This document shows, piece by piece, positions 31,472 to 43,660 of a stretch of DNA of 64,000 nt. Origin of the DNA: Tethya wilhelma. Taxonomy: Eukaryota > Porifera > Demospongiae > Tethyida > Tethyidae. Where the stretch lies: NCBI GenBank assembly GCA_964030475.1, contig CAXIPT010000009.1, positions 647,380-711,379 of the forward strand. The letters are read 5' to 3'. The position numbers were made by a program, and so were the translations under genes. Below the pieces are notes generated by a model. That model was not told the DNA's origin. It did not search any database and saw nothing but the letters and a program-made list of their open reading frames with translations. Numbering within the stretch: position 1 is the first letter of the stretch; each line of letters starts with the position of its first letter.

Positions 31472-33013
31472 CTAACTGTTTGAGCTTTCATCTTTAGTAC
31501 TACCACTCTTAGTACTAGCAACGCTAGTCCCTGTACTAGTACTTTTTAAAGAAGCACCAGATGATGTTGTAGCAACATGGTTGCTAGTGTGTCCGACTAT
31601 GGAAGGGTCACTGGTGCTGATGGTACCACTCATTGGGATGACGGTTGTATAGTGTTGGGGGAGTGGTACGTATGGGGAGAGGATCGGTACGATGGGGAGG
31701 AGGGGCTGGTAAAAGTAGGGGGCTGGGTTAGCTGTAGGTGGGGAAAGGGGCTGTTGTGGCCAGTTACTGTCGACCCAGTTCCGATATTCGTCCACTTCTT
31801 GAGTTACTTTGATAATGGCACCGAGAAGAGAGTCTCGTTTTGGGATGGGATTATCCTTGCTTATTACTGCACTGTGGAGTTTCACAAAGGCATACTCGAA
31901 TGCTTGTTTCACTTGCCACATCCCAAAACAGCTTCTACAAGCATTGATCTTCTCACTGGGATCGGCGGGATCGATCACGTACAACAAGGAGTTGTCACTG
32001 CCATCCGTACTTTGAATGTCTTCCTTTGGGAAATAATACCCTCCATTTGACACACTGATGCCCGTCTTCATGTAGTTGAAGTTCCTCCCGTAAAGCTCAA
32101 AGAATTCTATCAAAAGAACGCCAAGGTTTGGATCAGGTTCTGTAGCATCTACTCGAGGGTGACGCTGCAGGAAGGAGACTATCAGAAGAATGAGACTATA
32201 TGCACTGATGCCTCCGAGGTAGACCTCATTGAGCTGCCGCTGAGTGAGAAACTGCCTGAGTACAAACATCAGTTTTGGTAGCACAGGATATTGTTGGATG
32301 AACATTGAAGTGAGTTCAGCACTCTTTAACCCCCTCTCGTCATTGAAGCTGATGTCCACCTTGACTTCTGTCATCTTGTCAATAAACTTGATAATTGGGA
32401 CAGAGGTCTTCTCCACAACGAGGATACTCCCTTCGACTGCAATGTCGGCCATCTTGAAGTCATCCTCAAGCGAAAACAGAGGGAAACTGGACCACTGGCC
32501 AAACACGACAAGGTCAATATTGCTAGTCGGTAGAAACATCCCAGTGGTGAAGCTGCCAAACACTTCCACTCTAGTCAGCGGCCACCTGCGCAAGATGATG
32601 TCCATCACTCTCATGATGACCTCGCACCTCATCCTAACCTCTGAGGGGCGTGGCTTCATGTACGTATAAAAATCGCAGATCTCCTCGTGCAGACCTGGTG
32701 GGTCGCAGGTGTACTCTTTAGTTCTCCATGGGGTACACGACTGGACCACTTCATTAGAGAGCAAACGTTTTCTTTTTGTCAAGCTTGAGACGGATGGATT
32801 AGTGTAATTTTGCTCATTGAGTGAGCTATCTTCATTGCCCGATCCTCCTAGAGGAAGGAAGTCTGGTGGTGGTGAACTGCTATCTGGAAAAGCAGCCTTT
32901 TCAGCGTTTAGAAAAGAAAAAACCTTTTTGGTGCTTTCTGGAAAAGCAGCCTTTTCAGCTCTATCCCATGTATCTTTACACATGTGGTGTAAGCTTGTGG
33001 CCGTTGTAGTCAT
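31472..33013 (-). CDS. TENT4-like nucleotidyltransferase, copy C, first catalytic Asp replaced
   Basis: An intronless 513-codon paralogue of copies A and B. The core is present (GLHEEICDFY, GSF at 153-155, VDISF, LTQRQLNE, LIEFFELYGRNF). However, the first catalytic carboxylate is Asn: TSNIDLVVFG (N165, codon AAT at 32521-32519), where A and B have TSDID. D167 and the third Asp remain. In DNA polymerase beta-type nucleotidyltransferases, loss of this Asp normally abolishes metal-dependent catalysis, so C is probably a pseudoenzyme. The rest of the frame is open. The N-terminus contains a 20-residue internal duplication (AEKAAFPES / AEKAAFPDS). Upstream the homology ends at the N at 33182. Confidence 0.9.
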   Translation of the reverse strand: MTTTATSLHHMCKDTWDRAEKAAFPESTKKVFSFLNAEKAAFPDSSSPPPDFLPLGGSGNEDSSLNEQNYTNPSVSSLTKRKRLLSNEVVQSCTPWRTKEYTCDPPGLHEEICDFYTYMKPRPSEVRMRCEVIMRVMDIILRRWPLTRVEVFGSFTTGMFLPTSNIDLVVFGQWSSFPLFSLEDDFKMADIAVEGSILVVEKTSVPIIKFIDKMTEVKVDISFNDERGLKSAELTSMFIQQYPVLPKLMFVLRQFLTQRQLNEVYLGGISAYSLILLIVSFLQRHPRVDATEPDPNLGVLLIEFFELYGRNFNYMKTGISVSNGGYYFPKEDIQSTDGSDNSLLYVIDPADPSEKINACRSCFGMWQVKQAFEYAFVKLHSAVISKDNPIPKRDSLLGAIIKVTQEVDEYRNWVDSNWPQQPLSPPTANPAPYFYQPLLPIVPILSPYVPLPQHYTTVIPMSGTISTSDPSIVGHTSNHVATTSSGASLKSTSTGTSVASTKSGSTKDESSNS

Positions 33014-33181
33014 TTTTCTTTCCTGGAAACAAATTTGGTGATATTATAAGACTATAAAATCAAACCCAGTGTCTTTTCTTTGATGAGGAATCGTTGTCTT
33101 TGTATCTGCTGCTGGAACTGTGAGTGTGTGTACTCAGAAGACAATTGAGAGCTAGTGTAATGGAAATGTTGTTGATGTGAT

Positions 33182-33182
33182 N
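33182..33182. other. Assembly gap (single N) joining unlike sequences
   Basis: Left of the N the sequence is the upstream flank of a TENT4 gene (GTTGTTGATGTGAT, as at 26070). Right of it is the 3' end of a Kelch gene cut a few codons before its expected stop. The N therefore marks an unsized junction, not one unknown base. Confidence 0.8.
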
Positions 33183-35312
33183 AGATAATAGAGTGCCACT
33201 GACATCTCCACCAACCACCATCAGTTGATTAGTGTTATCTACAGCAGCTACATAGCACTCACGTCTAGCAGTTGGCATGTGACTAATGATACTCCAAGAC
33301 TGGGTCTTTGGGTCGTACTTGTAAACTGCTGATGTTACTTTATCACTTTCATCTTTTCCACCAACTGATACTAACTGTCCATGGACTGTTGCACATGTGG
33401 ACAGATACACTGGAACATCAGCATCACACTGCCACACTTTTGAACCGATCAACTTTGAATCTGGTTGACACGACTGCAGTAGTTCTGGAAGTGAGCATGA
33501 AAAAACTGATCGACATTTACCATTTCTGTCACTCCCTCCCAGCATATAAAGATGGTCACTAATAATGGTTGCAGATCCAGTTGCAAATGGATGAGGGAGG
33601 CTGGCAGCTGTGGACCAGTCAGAGGTGACTGTATTGAGCACTTCAACTGTGTCTGTATTATTTCTCAGTCGACCTGTTGATGATCCTCCAGCAACTATGA
33701 GATGTGTCTGATATGTGGTGGCTGTAATGTGAATACGAGCTGTAGGCATGGGTGGGAACTGCTCCACCCACTTACCACCATCTTTGAGGGAAACAAGCTT
33801 GTTGTAATCAGATATTCCCCCACCAATCATTGTAAGGAGTCCATTTATAATGGCTAGACTGCCCCACCCCTGTGGACACTCAGGTAGATTGTTCCATTTT
33901 CCTGAAGATGAGTTGTAGGAGTACACTTTATAACCTGAAGAGAAATAAGCCACACTGCCGATTACCACTGATGATCCTCTTGTATCCCTAAATGGTGCCT
34001 TTCCTCCATCTCTCCATTGCAATACAATATCTTTAGGTGGTTCTGGCACCATTTTCAGCCTCCCGCCTTGTAAGGTCTCAATTTGCATCTTAAGATCCTG
34101 ATTCTGCTGGTGAAGTTCATGGTTCTGTCGTTGCAGTTGTTGGTTGGTGTCTTGGAACTGGGCTGTGACTTGCTCATTGTCTACAAGTCTCTGATTCAGT
34201 TCCCGAAGTTGCATTCCAAGTCTTTGAATTTCCTGATCCTTTGATCTAATCTGTTGAATATTCATACGATTGTTTGTAGCTATTTCTTCATCTTTCATTG
34301 CTATTAGCTGATCTTTGGCTTCAAGCTGACAACTCTTCTCTTCAACTAGTCTGGCTAGTTCATCTCGTTCTTGTTGTAGTGTTTCATTCACTTCAGGAGT
34401 AGCTGGAGTTGTGTTTTGACTGCTCTCAATGTACTCCTGGTTCTCCTTTAGATCAGCTAGCCTCTGACAGAGCTCTTCAGCAGAAGGTCTGTCTCTCTCT
34501 CTGTACTCCAGACAAGCCACAGCAATGGGAAGCAGAGGGTGGGTCGGATCGATTAAATCAATTTGATTCTTTCTACGTTCGCTCTCAGACACTGGGACTT
34601 GTATCACACCCAAGGGAAATCGAGAATCTTCAACTTGTTCCATGGCTGGTCTAGGGTCAGGAAACTGTCGTGTACACACCTGGATCATTATCACACCTTG
34701 TGAGAATACGTCTAGCTTCTCAGTGTATCGAGGTGGCTCTATGAGTGACTCTGGAGACATGTAGCCCAGTGTCCCTGGACACAGGGTAAGTCGTGTTAAG
34801 ACGTGTTGAGTTCCAACAATTCTTGACATTCCAAAATCAGTCACTTTGGCTCTTCTTCCAGCGATAACCAGCACGTTGTTTCCAGACAGGTCACGATGAA
34901 TAATGCCATTGGAGTGGAGATAGGCAATGGCTAGTGCTATGTGGTGGCAGAGGTCCACCTGAATGTGGAAGGAGATCGGGCGTGGGGAGTGTTCGAGCAT
35001 TTTGGTCAAACTACTGTCTAGCAGTTCCATCAAGAGTGCTGGTAGGTTGGTATCAGGGTCTGTGCACACTCCAAGATATTGCACTATGTGGGGATGACGT
35101 ATTTGGTTGAGAAAGTCACATTCTTGTTGAAACCTTTGTAGAATCCTCTCAGATCCAGGGTCATAGGAATCCACAATGGTGGGATGTAGAACTTTAGCAG
35201 CACACGTTAGCTGGTCACATTTAGCCTTGTAGACAGCTCCATAGGAACCATGACCAAGAGTGTGGTCTTTTAGAATGGTGAAGCTTCTGTAACGAAATGA
35301 GTGCCGTGCCAT
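33183..35312 (-). CDS. Kinase / coiled-coil / Kelch protein C, 3' end lost in a gap
   Basis: About 709 codons before the N. Starts MARHSFRYRSFTILKDHTLGHGSYG. The kinase motifs are intact (AAK lysine, IHRDLSGNN, VTDFG, GYMSPES). The coiled coil is of the short type, as in copy B. Kelch repeats include LTMIGGG, HLIVAGGSS, HLYMLGGSDR, LVSVGGKDE and QLMVVGGD. By comparison with B only about ten residues and the stop are missing. The orientation is opposite to copies A and B, and it lies 27 kb from them, next to TENT4-C. Confidence 0.88.
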
Positions 35313-35929
35313 CTTTATTTTTTTCTGTTCACCTCTGAGTATAAAATTTAGTGGGGTGTGTTTGAAGTTGTTGTTTATTACAAAATAATAAAATACATGA
35401 CTCTTGTATTATAGGCCATGAATGATAATCAGTCATGAATGTGTTACAAACTGAAAGCCCATTATAACACAATAAGAAGGAATAATGGAGTGGAAAAGAA
35501 CTGAAATGGTGGCTATAATTTTTATGTTACACATGAAGGTATCATTATGGTTATTACTTAATAAACCTAAAACATCATATGGATGCCAGTGCATGTTCAT
35601 GCAAACTTGACATGTATGTGCAACGAAAGATATTTCAGCAAATCACGATTGAATATATAATATAATGACCCACTGTATTTCAAAGAACGGACTGATGTTT
35701 TAGTAGTTCACAATTAAGTTTGGGTAAATTAACATGCTTATATATTATTACAAGTTCAATTTTCCCAAGAAGTAAGGGTTAAAAAATCAAAAAAAATGTA
35801 CAAAACATGATTAATTTCTTCCAATGATTACGCAAGAAAAAAAAGTTTTAAAACGTAAAACGTAATAAGTAACATAATATTCACTGATTATACACAAAAA
35901 ACAATCATTATGTGCAGTCAGTTCTTTAG
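35313..35929. other. AT-rich spacer upstream of kinase-Kelch C
   Basis: No ORF or repeat I can support. It must contain the leader and promoter of copy C. It shows no trace of the WDR70 fragment that precedes copies A and B. Confidence 0.3.
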
Positions 35930-36590
35930 TATTAATATTCTGCTGTACCGTGTCAATATGATCAGTAAAGTAGTATATCATGCTGTAGTTTCCACCAATG
36001 ACCATCAGTTGACTGATATCTTCCATAACAACCACATAACACTGACATCTAGAATTTGGCATATGACTAATGATACTCCAAGATTGGGCATTTGGGTCAT
36101 ACTTGTAGATTGCTGATGTCAGATCACTAGTATTGCTGTCATCAATTGCACCACCAACTGATACTAACTGCCCACGGACTGTTGGAATTGTATGCTGGAA
36201 TATCAGCATCACTCTTCCATACTTCTGTGGGTTTAGATGTTGCCGATGCTGTTTGAGATGACTGCAGTAGTTCTGGTAGTGAGCATGAAAAAACTGATTG
36301 ACTTTTACCATTTCTATCATAACCTCCCAGCATTTAGAGGCGGTTACTAACAATGGTTGCTGATCCGAATCCAAATGGACGAGGGAGGCTGGCAGCTGTG
36401 GACCAGACAAGGGTATCTGTATTGAGCACTTCGACTGTGTCCATAATCGTTTTCTTTCCACCACCCACCACTGTGAGAAGACTCTTTACAACGGCTATAG
36501 GACCATCTTGTAGACAGTCGGGTAAATTGCTCCATTTTCCTGAGGATGAATCATACGAATACACCTTTGTATCTGAATGGAGCTGAGCAG
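35930..36590 (-). pseudogene. Kelch-domain pseudogene of the kinase-Kelch family
   Basis: Read leftward: YSYDSSSGKW...LPDCLQD, VEVLNTDTLVWSTAASLP, then TAA where the paralogues have Tyr of LYMLGG (36334), MLGGYDRNGK...FSCSLPELLQS, then a frameshift in the VHGQLVSVGG region (about 36180) and AIYKYDPNAQSWSIISHMP to LMVIGGNYS. The kinase, the coiled coil and one Kelch repeat are missing. It is clearly non-functional as a Kelch-kinase. Confidence 0.85.
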
Positions 36591-36685
36591 ATTAAGCCAT
36601 GTATAAATTCCGTATGGTTTTGTGCACCATATATACTCCTGGTGGTTAATTATATATCTTACAGATAAAAATATAAGTTAAAGTG

Positions 36686-36790
36686 NCAGGAGGAGGCTGG
36701 GAACGAGGCTGCAATAATGTATTGTTGATCCTTACAATCAAATACTGTATGCATAAATAATTATTCAAACTTAATGCACCATTATTATAA
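36686..36790. repeat. Gap followed by a ~100-bp copy of 29623-29723
   Basis: After the N, the text AGGAGGCTGGGAACGAGGCT and the next 80 bp repeat the sequence at 29626-29723 with about one mismatch, then diverge. The matching blocks flank the TENT4-C / kinase-Kelch C segment. The stretch 36791-37123 is AT-rich and shows no gene. Confidence 0.75.
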
Positions 36791-37123
36791 TAGCTATATA
36801 GTCTTAACCAGCTATGCCCATGACTAACACAGTGAAAAATGGGCCTAGCTAGACAGACTGTATGCACCATTAAATTTGTTACATTTTTTTCCCTTTCTAT
36901 TCTTTATACAATACACGGTCACATTATCACTATAATAATATTTTAACGACATTGACATACTGTTGATTCTTGATCAAATTTGTAGCACAAAATCAGTATT
37001 AAATCATAACAATTTATTGTGTGTGTGTTTGTGTGTCTGCACAATGTACTGAAATAAGAATGAAAGTTTTGATTGTAAACTATTAGTATTCATGCAATGT
37101 TGGTACAACTCATGTATGTAAGG

Positions 37124-38140
37124 CTATTGATCTTGATAGTAGAAGAACCTGATTCGTTGGTCTGTGCTGCAAGTGATGAAGGCAGAAGCAGTGGATGAGT
37201 GGGCTATGCTCTGGATGGTGCTGAGATGACCTGTGTACAAGTATAAATGGACGACAGTGAGAGAGAGAGAGAGAGTATTAATACCTGTAACTACTGGGGT
37301 GAAAGGTCTTGCTGTGCGGGCATCCCAACAGAGCACCACCTGTTGCTGGTGTCTATCTTCTCCCATCATCACTATGGCAACAGAGAGTCAACAAACAACT
37401 CACTTTGCACACACAAAAAAAAACAACCAATATGTGCAAACATGTTTCTTTCATACCATAATCTTCAGTGTGGTTGAACACTGCACACGGATTATAAGAG
37501 ACAGACTGAGGCTTTGAAGGCTGGTAGGTGTTTAATGGCCGTCCTACAAGACATACACACACACAGAGAAAGGAAGAAATTCAAATACAGAATTGAAATG
37601 GTCCAGCAGTAGACAATGGAAATGGACCAACATCAAACACACAACTCAAACCAAGCAGGTAGAGTGTTAGTAGACAGCTACAATGGTGAAGCAAGATGAT
37701 CATCTGCTGACCTGTCGATAACTCCCAAAGAGAGGCGTTGCCATCTCGTCCGCTGGAGAGAACATACTTAGAGTTTCTAGAGAAGCGTACTGATGTCACA
37801 GCCTGTCCGTTGTGAGCCGATTTGAACGTATTCACACAACGATTGCTAACACCGTCCCATATCTGTAAGAATGACATCATTTTAACTATCAGATGATGTC
37901 ATTGGTGGGTGTGGTTTCCATTTAACCCCTCCCACTAATTAACTCACTTTCAAAGATCCGTCATTGCTACTAGAAACATACAATCGTCCGTCAGATGAAT
38001 AGTCAACCTGCACAGATGAGATCATGTGAGGGTCATGTGACAGGAAGTAGGTGTGGTCTTACTGAAGTGACTGTTTGAACGTGTTGGTCTCTGGCATCTG
38101 ACGATACGAAGCATTGAAATGTACTAACATCATATAGTCT
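37124..38140 (-). CDS. CSTF1: Cleavage stimulation factor subunit 1 (WD40), 3' exons
   Basis: Exons are about 38140-38065, 38009-37950, 37862-37712, 37545-37457, 37371-37285 and 37230-37124. They encode RLYDVSTFQCFVS, VDYSSDGRLYVSSSNDGSLK, IWDGVSNRCVNTF, FSRNSKYVLSSGRDGNASLWELSTG, AVFNHTEDY, VVLCWDARTARP and HSSTASAFITCSTDQRIRFF. These match the C-terminal WD repeats of CSTF1 in order. CstF recognises downstream GU-rich elements and takes part in 3' end cleavage of pre-mRNA. The N-terminal dimerisation region and first WD repeats are lost beyond the N at 38184. The end of the frame at YYQDQ fits the family's C-terminus. Confidence 0.88.
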
Positions 38141-38141
38141 C

Positions 38142-38183
<42 letters not shown>

Positions 38184-38184
38184 N
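38141..38184. repeat. (GT)n microsatellite ending in an assembly gap
   Basis: About 20 GT units, then N at 38184, after which a coding exon of an unrelated gene on the other strand begins at once. The array probably broke the assembly. Confidence 0.85.
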
Positions 38185-39321
38185 AAGTACAACGGTCAGC
38201 ACTACTGCTTCGACTGTCACCGTGACGACGAGAGGATCATTCCATCAAGGGTGCTCTTCAATTGGGATTTCCGTAAGCACAAAGTGTGCATTGCCAGCTG
38301 TGAATTCCTGGACAGTGTAGAGCACACACCGGTCTTAGACATCCACTCCATCAATAAGGCTCTCTATGTCTACATCCCTGAACTGGAGCAAGCCAGAGTA
38401 AGAAGATACTTAAGAATTAATGCTGCCATGTTTTGTGTTTTTTTCTTTTTTGTGTGTGTGTGTGAATTCTGCTAAGTGAGTGATTGTGCCTTAGTCACAA
38501 AAAAAAAAATTATTTGACATTGAAGTTAAGATAGGCTGTGATATTTTTATATTGTGTGTATGTTTGTTTTATCGTCTAGCTCCTTCGAAAGCAATGCAAG
38601 CACCTCAAGAACTTCCTCTTCACTTGTAAAGATAGAGAGGTCAACGAACAGTTCAAGAAAAGGTACAAGCATAGTGCATGCTAGCTACAAGAAATTATGA
38701 TGCTAGCTTCGCCCCAGCCCCCTTCTAGCCTCGTCTCTATGTCCCCATCCTACTTTTTTTTAATGTAGGAGGGGCCTGGGGACAAGGCTAAAAATTATGA
38801 TAGCACAGAGACGTTACTCTTAAGTTGTAGGATTTATTTTATTCTTTCTCCATTTTTGAAACTAAAATTCTATAGGCTTCGTTCCTCGCATATTTATGAA
38901 GATATACACAAGTATTCGTTACGAGTAAGTGATGATGTAATGCCTATTTATAGATCTAGAGTCTATTAATAACTATGCCTGCATGCCACACCCACTTACA
39001 GGATCTGATAGAGGTCCACAGTGGCTCCTTTAACGAGAGATTGAAAAAAGCAGTCAAAATTGGAAAGAAACACGTCAAACAGTGCCCGGTAAGTTATATA
39101 TCTTTATGCTTTTTTCATAACACAGGGAAACAATGAGTTTGAGATTTTGAACCTCTTTTGGATTTCCTTTTATTAGTTGTGTTCCCAGAAAGGATTCTTC
39201 TGTGAAGTGTGTCACGACAATCAAGTTATCTATCCCTTTGATCTCGAGGAAAACTACCAGGTGTGATTATAATTATACCATGCAGTTGTGAGATTACGGA
39301 TTGTTCATCAAATTTTCTGAT

Positions 39322-39353
<32 letters not shown>

Positions 39354-39487
39354 TCCCTCTGGTGCAGTGCGTCCAATGCAATACTCTCTTCCATCGTAGC
39401 TGTAAACCAACCAAAGGTAACTGTCCAAAATGCCTCAGATTAGAAAGACGAAAAACCTCAGACAGTGTTAGTCGAGAAACTCATTGA
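38185..39487 (+). CDS. Rubicon-homology (RUBCN/PLEKHM/DEF8-type) zinc-binding domain protein, 3' exons
   Basis: Exons 38185-38397, 38580-38662, 38876-38924, 39002-39088, 39177-39260 and 39368-39487 keep one frame. Motifs in order: YNGQHYCFDCH, IIPSRVLFNWDF, CKHLKNFLFTC, EDIHKYSLRDL, CPLCSQKGFFCEVC, IYPFD, CVQCNTLFHRSC and CPKCLRLERRK. This is the Cys/His-rich Rubicon-homology domain that binds RAB7 in Rubicon and PLEKHM proteins and regulates late endosomes and autophagy. The spacing and the CPKC...LERR end look closest to Rubicon, but the diagnostic N-terminal half is lost in the gap. A fold-back element sits in the intron after 38662. Confidence 0.88.
38726..38790. repeat. Fold-back (MITE-like) element, TAGCCT family
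   Basis: TAGCCTCGTCTCTATGTCCC at the left pairs with GGGGACAAGGCTA at the right, with a T-rich loop. It is intronic in the Rubicon-homology gene. Confidence 0.8.
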
Positions 39488-39826
39488 CAATGGCCACCTT
39501 AAAACCTACAGTCTCTTTTTTTTATAATCATTTTTTTTTCTTTGTCAACTTCAGGGTATTTGTACTTTGCAGTACTACAATACAATGTAATTTTGTGATA
39601 TTAAAATTTGAGTTTATACACTTAAAATGAATGCTAAGTGAAAGTGATATCATTGTTTTCAAACTGATGATGTCATTATGATGTAATTGGCATAGCAGTA
39701 GCTTTGTTTGGTCTTTCATCAACATACAGCTGCATCTGTTACAACAATTAACACATCTACCATAATTATTACATCACTATTACATCATAGTATTAAAATA
39801 CCATGCAGCATGAGCTCATTACATCA

Positions 39827-41795
39827 TTAATACATCACAATAATTACCCTGAGAATGCTACTGGATATGGATTTGATCGGTACGATGCTAGCGTTGTCAG
39901 GGTCACCAGCAGATTGAGAATCATCAGCCGTCACCCATGGAAACTCCTTATATGGAAAGAAAGAACAGTTAAAATAGGTTTTTTTTCAAACAGAATTAAT
40001 CTCCAAAGAGGACCAAGACAATCTATGTTAGGATCAAAAATACAAACATGGATGCCTGCCTACCTGTGCGCTGTGCAAGTGCTCCAAGCTGGTAGCACCT
40101 GATTCACTGGTGTGAACTAACACAGAGAAGGTACAACCTGTGAAATGATGAATCGAACAAAAATGGAAGTGGTTTACAAGACATCAATATTGCCACTTCA
40201 GTTGACAGGACCTGGTGGATTTGGTAGAAGGAGAGCATCACACACACTGATCTTGAGGAGGACGGCCCTGAGATCAGACTCCAATCTCAACAAGTAGCCA
40301 TCTTCACTGAAAGTGGGCAAAGACAAGGTTTAAGATAAAAAGATAAGTTTTCTCTTCTTGGAGCCAACAAAGCTAGAGACTCACTTTATAGCCTGCTCTG
40401 CAACGCCTTGAAGCATAAAGACAAATTTCTCCATCACTTTTTGTTCCTATAGCAACAGAGTATGAATACACATATCATATCATATCATGTTACAATGGCA
40501 ATTGATCAACAATTTACGTAATGATAAAATCATTAATAATGTAATATTATTATGTATATACCTTGTCATGCACGACTAGCTCCACCTTCTTCGTGGCTCC
40601 TTTCTCTAAGAGCGATCGAACACTCACCAGCACATTCCTGATGTACTGGTTTAGCTCGGGATGGACGCACATCTGAACTGGGATGTTGTACTTCCTTCGC
40701 CGTTCAAAGAGAACTAGGTAGAGAGAGACAAGTAGGATAGTAAGCCTAAAGGAGGCCAATTGACTAGCCAATCCTGCATGGGTCAATGTAAGAAAGGTTC
40801 TTGGATTCTCATCACTGAGTGATGGATTAGGTTCTTGGATTCTCATCACTCAGTGATGGATTAGGTTCTTGGATTCTCATCACTCAGTGATAGATTAGGT
40901 TCTTGGATTCTCATCACTGAGTGATGGATTAGGTTCTTGGATTCTCATCACTCAGTGATGGATTAGGTTCTTGGATTCTCATCTCTGAGTGATGGATTAG
41001 GTTCTTGGATTCTCATCACTCAGTGATGGATTAGGTTCTTGGATTCTCATCACTGAGTGATGGATTAGGTTCTTGGATTCTCATCACTGAGTGATGGTTT
41101 AGGTTCTTGGATTCTCATCACTCAGTGATGGATTAGGTTCTTGGATTCTCATCACTGAGTGATGGTTTAGGTTCTTGGATTCTCATCACTGAGTGATGGA
41201 TTAGGTTCTTGGATTCTCATCACTGAGTGATGGATTAGGTTCTCAACACACTATCAAGCATATCTAAGCCTAGGAAGGTCGTATAGAGATGGGACTAGCA
41301 CCATTGTAATCAGCGCGAAGAGAGCTTTCAGAAAATGCGGTTTGTCTGAAAATTCAACTTTGGCCATTTTTGTCAAAAAATCGCACTTGACCAAAGACTA
41401 TAATCCATGGATTTGATGATTTTGACCAAATTTCAAACTTTTCATGTAAATATATCATCTGGAAGTTCTTGACGAGCTGATTACAATGGTGCAAATCCCA
41501 ATGTCCTATGCCCTTCCTTTCCTGAGAAAATGTCAAATTACTGTGCCATCTTACCAGGTGGGTAAATTTCCCTAGTATAGAGAATGAGATGAAATGCAAC
41601 TTCCAGGAATTCACACAACACACTGGAGCCAACTGTCATACAACAGAATAAATTTATGTTATCAGCTGCCAAAAAAAACAAACTTATCCATGGGAACCAT
41701 GCAGACAAGCTGGCAGAGAATTTTTGTGGTCCTCTTTTAGGCTTACCTTCACTTGTATTCACTCCTTCAGAAGATGGTGCATCTATTCCTGCCAT
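39827..41795 (-). CDS. MAD2L2: REV7 / MAD2B HORMA-domain protein, complete
   Basis: Seven exons (41795-41747, 41632-41555, 40713-40562, 40446-40385, 40306-40212, 40137-40064, 39946-39827) give 209 codons; the human protein has 211. Diagnostic segments are VLCEFLEVAFHLILYTREIYP, RRRKYNIPVQMCVHPELNQYI, EKFVFMLQ, LRISVCDALLLPNPPG (approximate reading), CTFSVLVHT and EFPWVTADD...IVPIKSISS. It is the HORMA-fold accessory subunit of translesion polymerase zeta and of the shieldin and anaphase-promoting-complex regulators; the C-terminal segment is the mobile safety belt. It diverges from SIGMAR1 with 117 bp between the start codons. Intron 2 contains a 34-bp minisatellite. Confidence 0.93.
40795..41243. 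repeat. 34-bp minisatellite, about 13 copies, in REV7 intron 2
   Basis: The unit is GATTAGGTTCTTGGATTCTC followed by ATCACTSAGTGATG. Each unit contains the odd palindrome ATCACTSAGTGAT, whose centre base alternates between C and G among copies. Units are nearly identical, so the array is young or homogenised. There are no spacers, so it is not a CRISPR array. Confidence 0.92.
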
Positions 41796-41912
41796 GATTG
41801 AAAGAACAGCTGGTACATGGTACAGCTAACATTGGCGACCAATACCTAAGTGTTTGGCTAAGAGCGACCATTACCTATTTTATTTGAAGCCCAACAAGCT
41901 GCAAAGGTCAAG
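41796..41912. promoter_or_regulatory. Compact divergent promoter of REV7 and SIGMAR1
   Basis: Only 117 bp lie between two start codons facing away from each other, so one short region must initiate both transcripts. Motifs are not obvious; TTGGCGACCAAT is a near-palindrome around 41832. Confidence 0.5.
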
Positions 41913-42943
<1,031 letters not shown>

Positions 42944-43350
42944 GATGGTCATGTGACACACACACACATTTAATATATATATATATATTATATAGATGGT
43001 GAAATGCTATTTTTTTAATTATTATTATATACAAATTAATCTATTGTGTTATTTTCTTATAGATAATCTTGTAATTGTGGAGTAACTGCATGTAATATGG
43101 ATTATGGTGGATCGTTGCATGATTGTACAACTCAATAAATATTGTTATTACTGGACACAACTTCAACTGCCAAACTCAAATGTTATCTTTCAGAGTCTGT
43201 GATCTGACTGCTTTATTGAGCCAAACTCATCAATAACTTTAACCAGTTATATAATTATCTAGTGTATAATAATTTATGACTAGTAAAAATTTCCTATCAA
43301 AAATGCGTGGTCACATGACTCTTCCTGGTGGTCACATGACATTCAGGTGC
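42944..43350. other. Intergenic region between convergent SIGMAR1 and MTHFR
   Basis: AT-rich, with AATAAA-like words (for example CAATAAAT at about 43134) that could be SIGMAR1 polyadenylation signals. No gene seen. Confidence 0.4.
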
Positions 43351-43572
43351 TCATTGAACGGCAATTTCGGGTCCTCTTGGTTTCCCGAGAGCCTCCAGCA
43401 CATCATAAATGACTCCAAAGAGGATGTTCCCCTGAACAAAGTCATTGTCCACCAAGTTCACGAGTGAGTAGGTGTGGCAGACGGTCTCGATTATCTCCTT
43501 GGATTTTGATCCCGATGGGTAAAGATTGGCCCAGTGTGTGTGCCATAAGGTGAAGGCCTCATCCTGTGAGGG

Positions 43573-43660
<88 letters not shown>

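Noticed and set aside
33060..33182. Extension of the kinase-Kelch C frame through the N into a Ser-rich tail
   Set aside because: The tail is TENT4 upstream sequence joined artificially at the N.
40795..41243. CRISPR-like regular repeats
   Set aside because: Units are contiguous with no spacers, and the genome is eukaryotic; it is a minisatellite.
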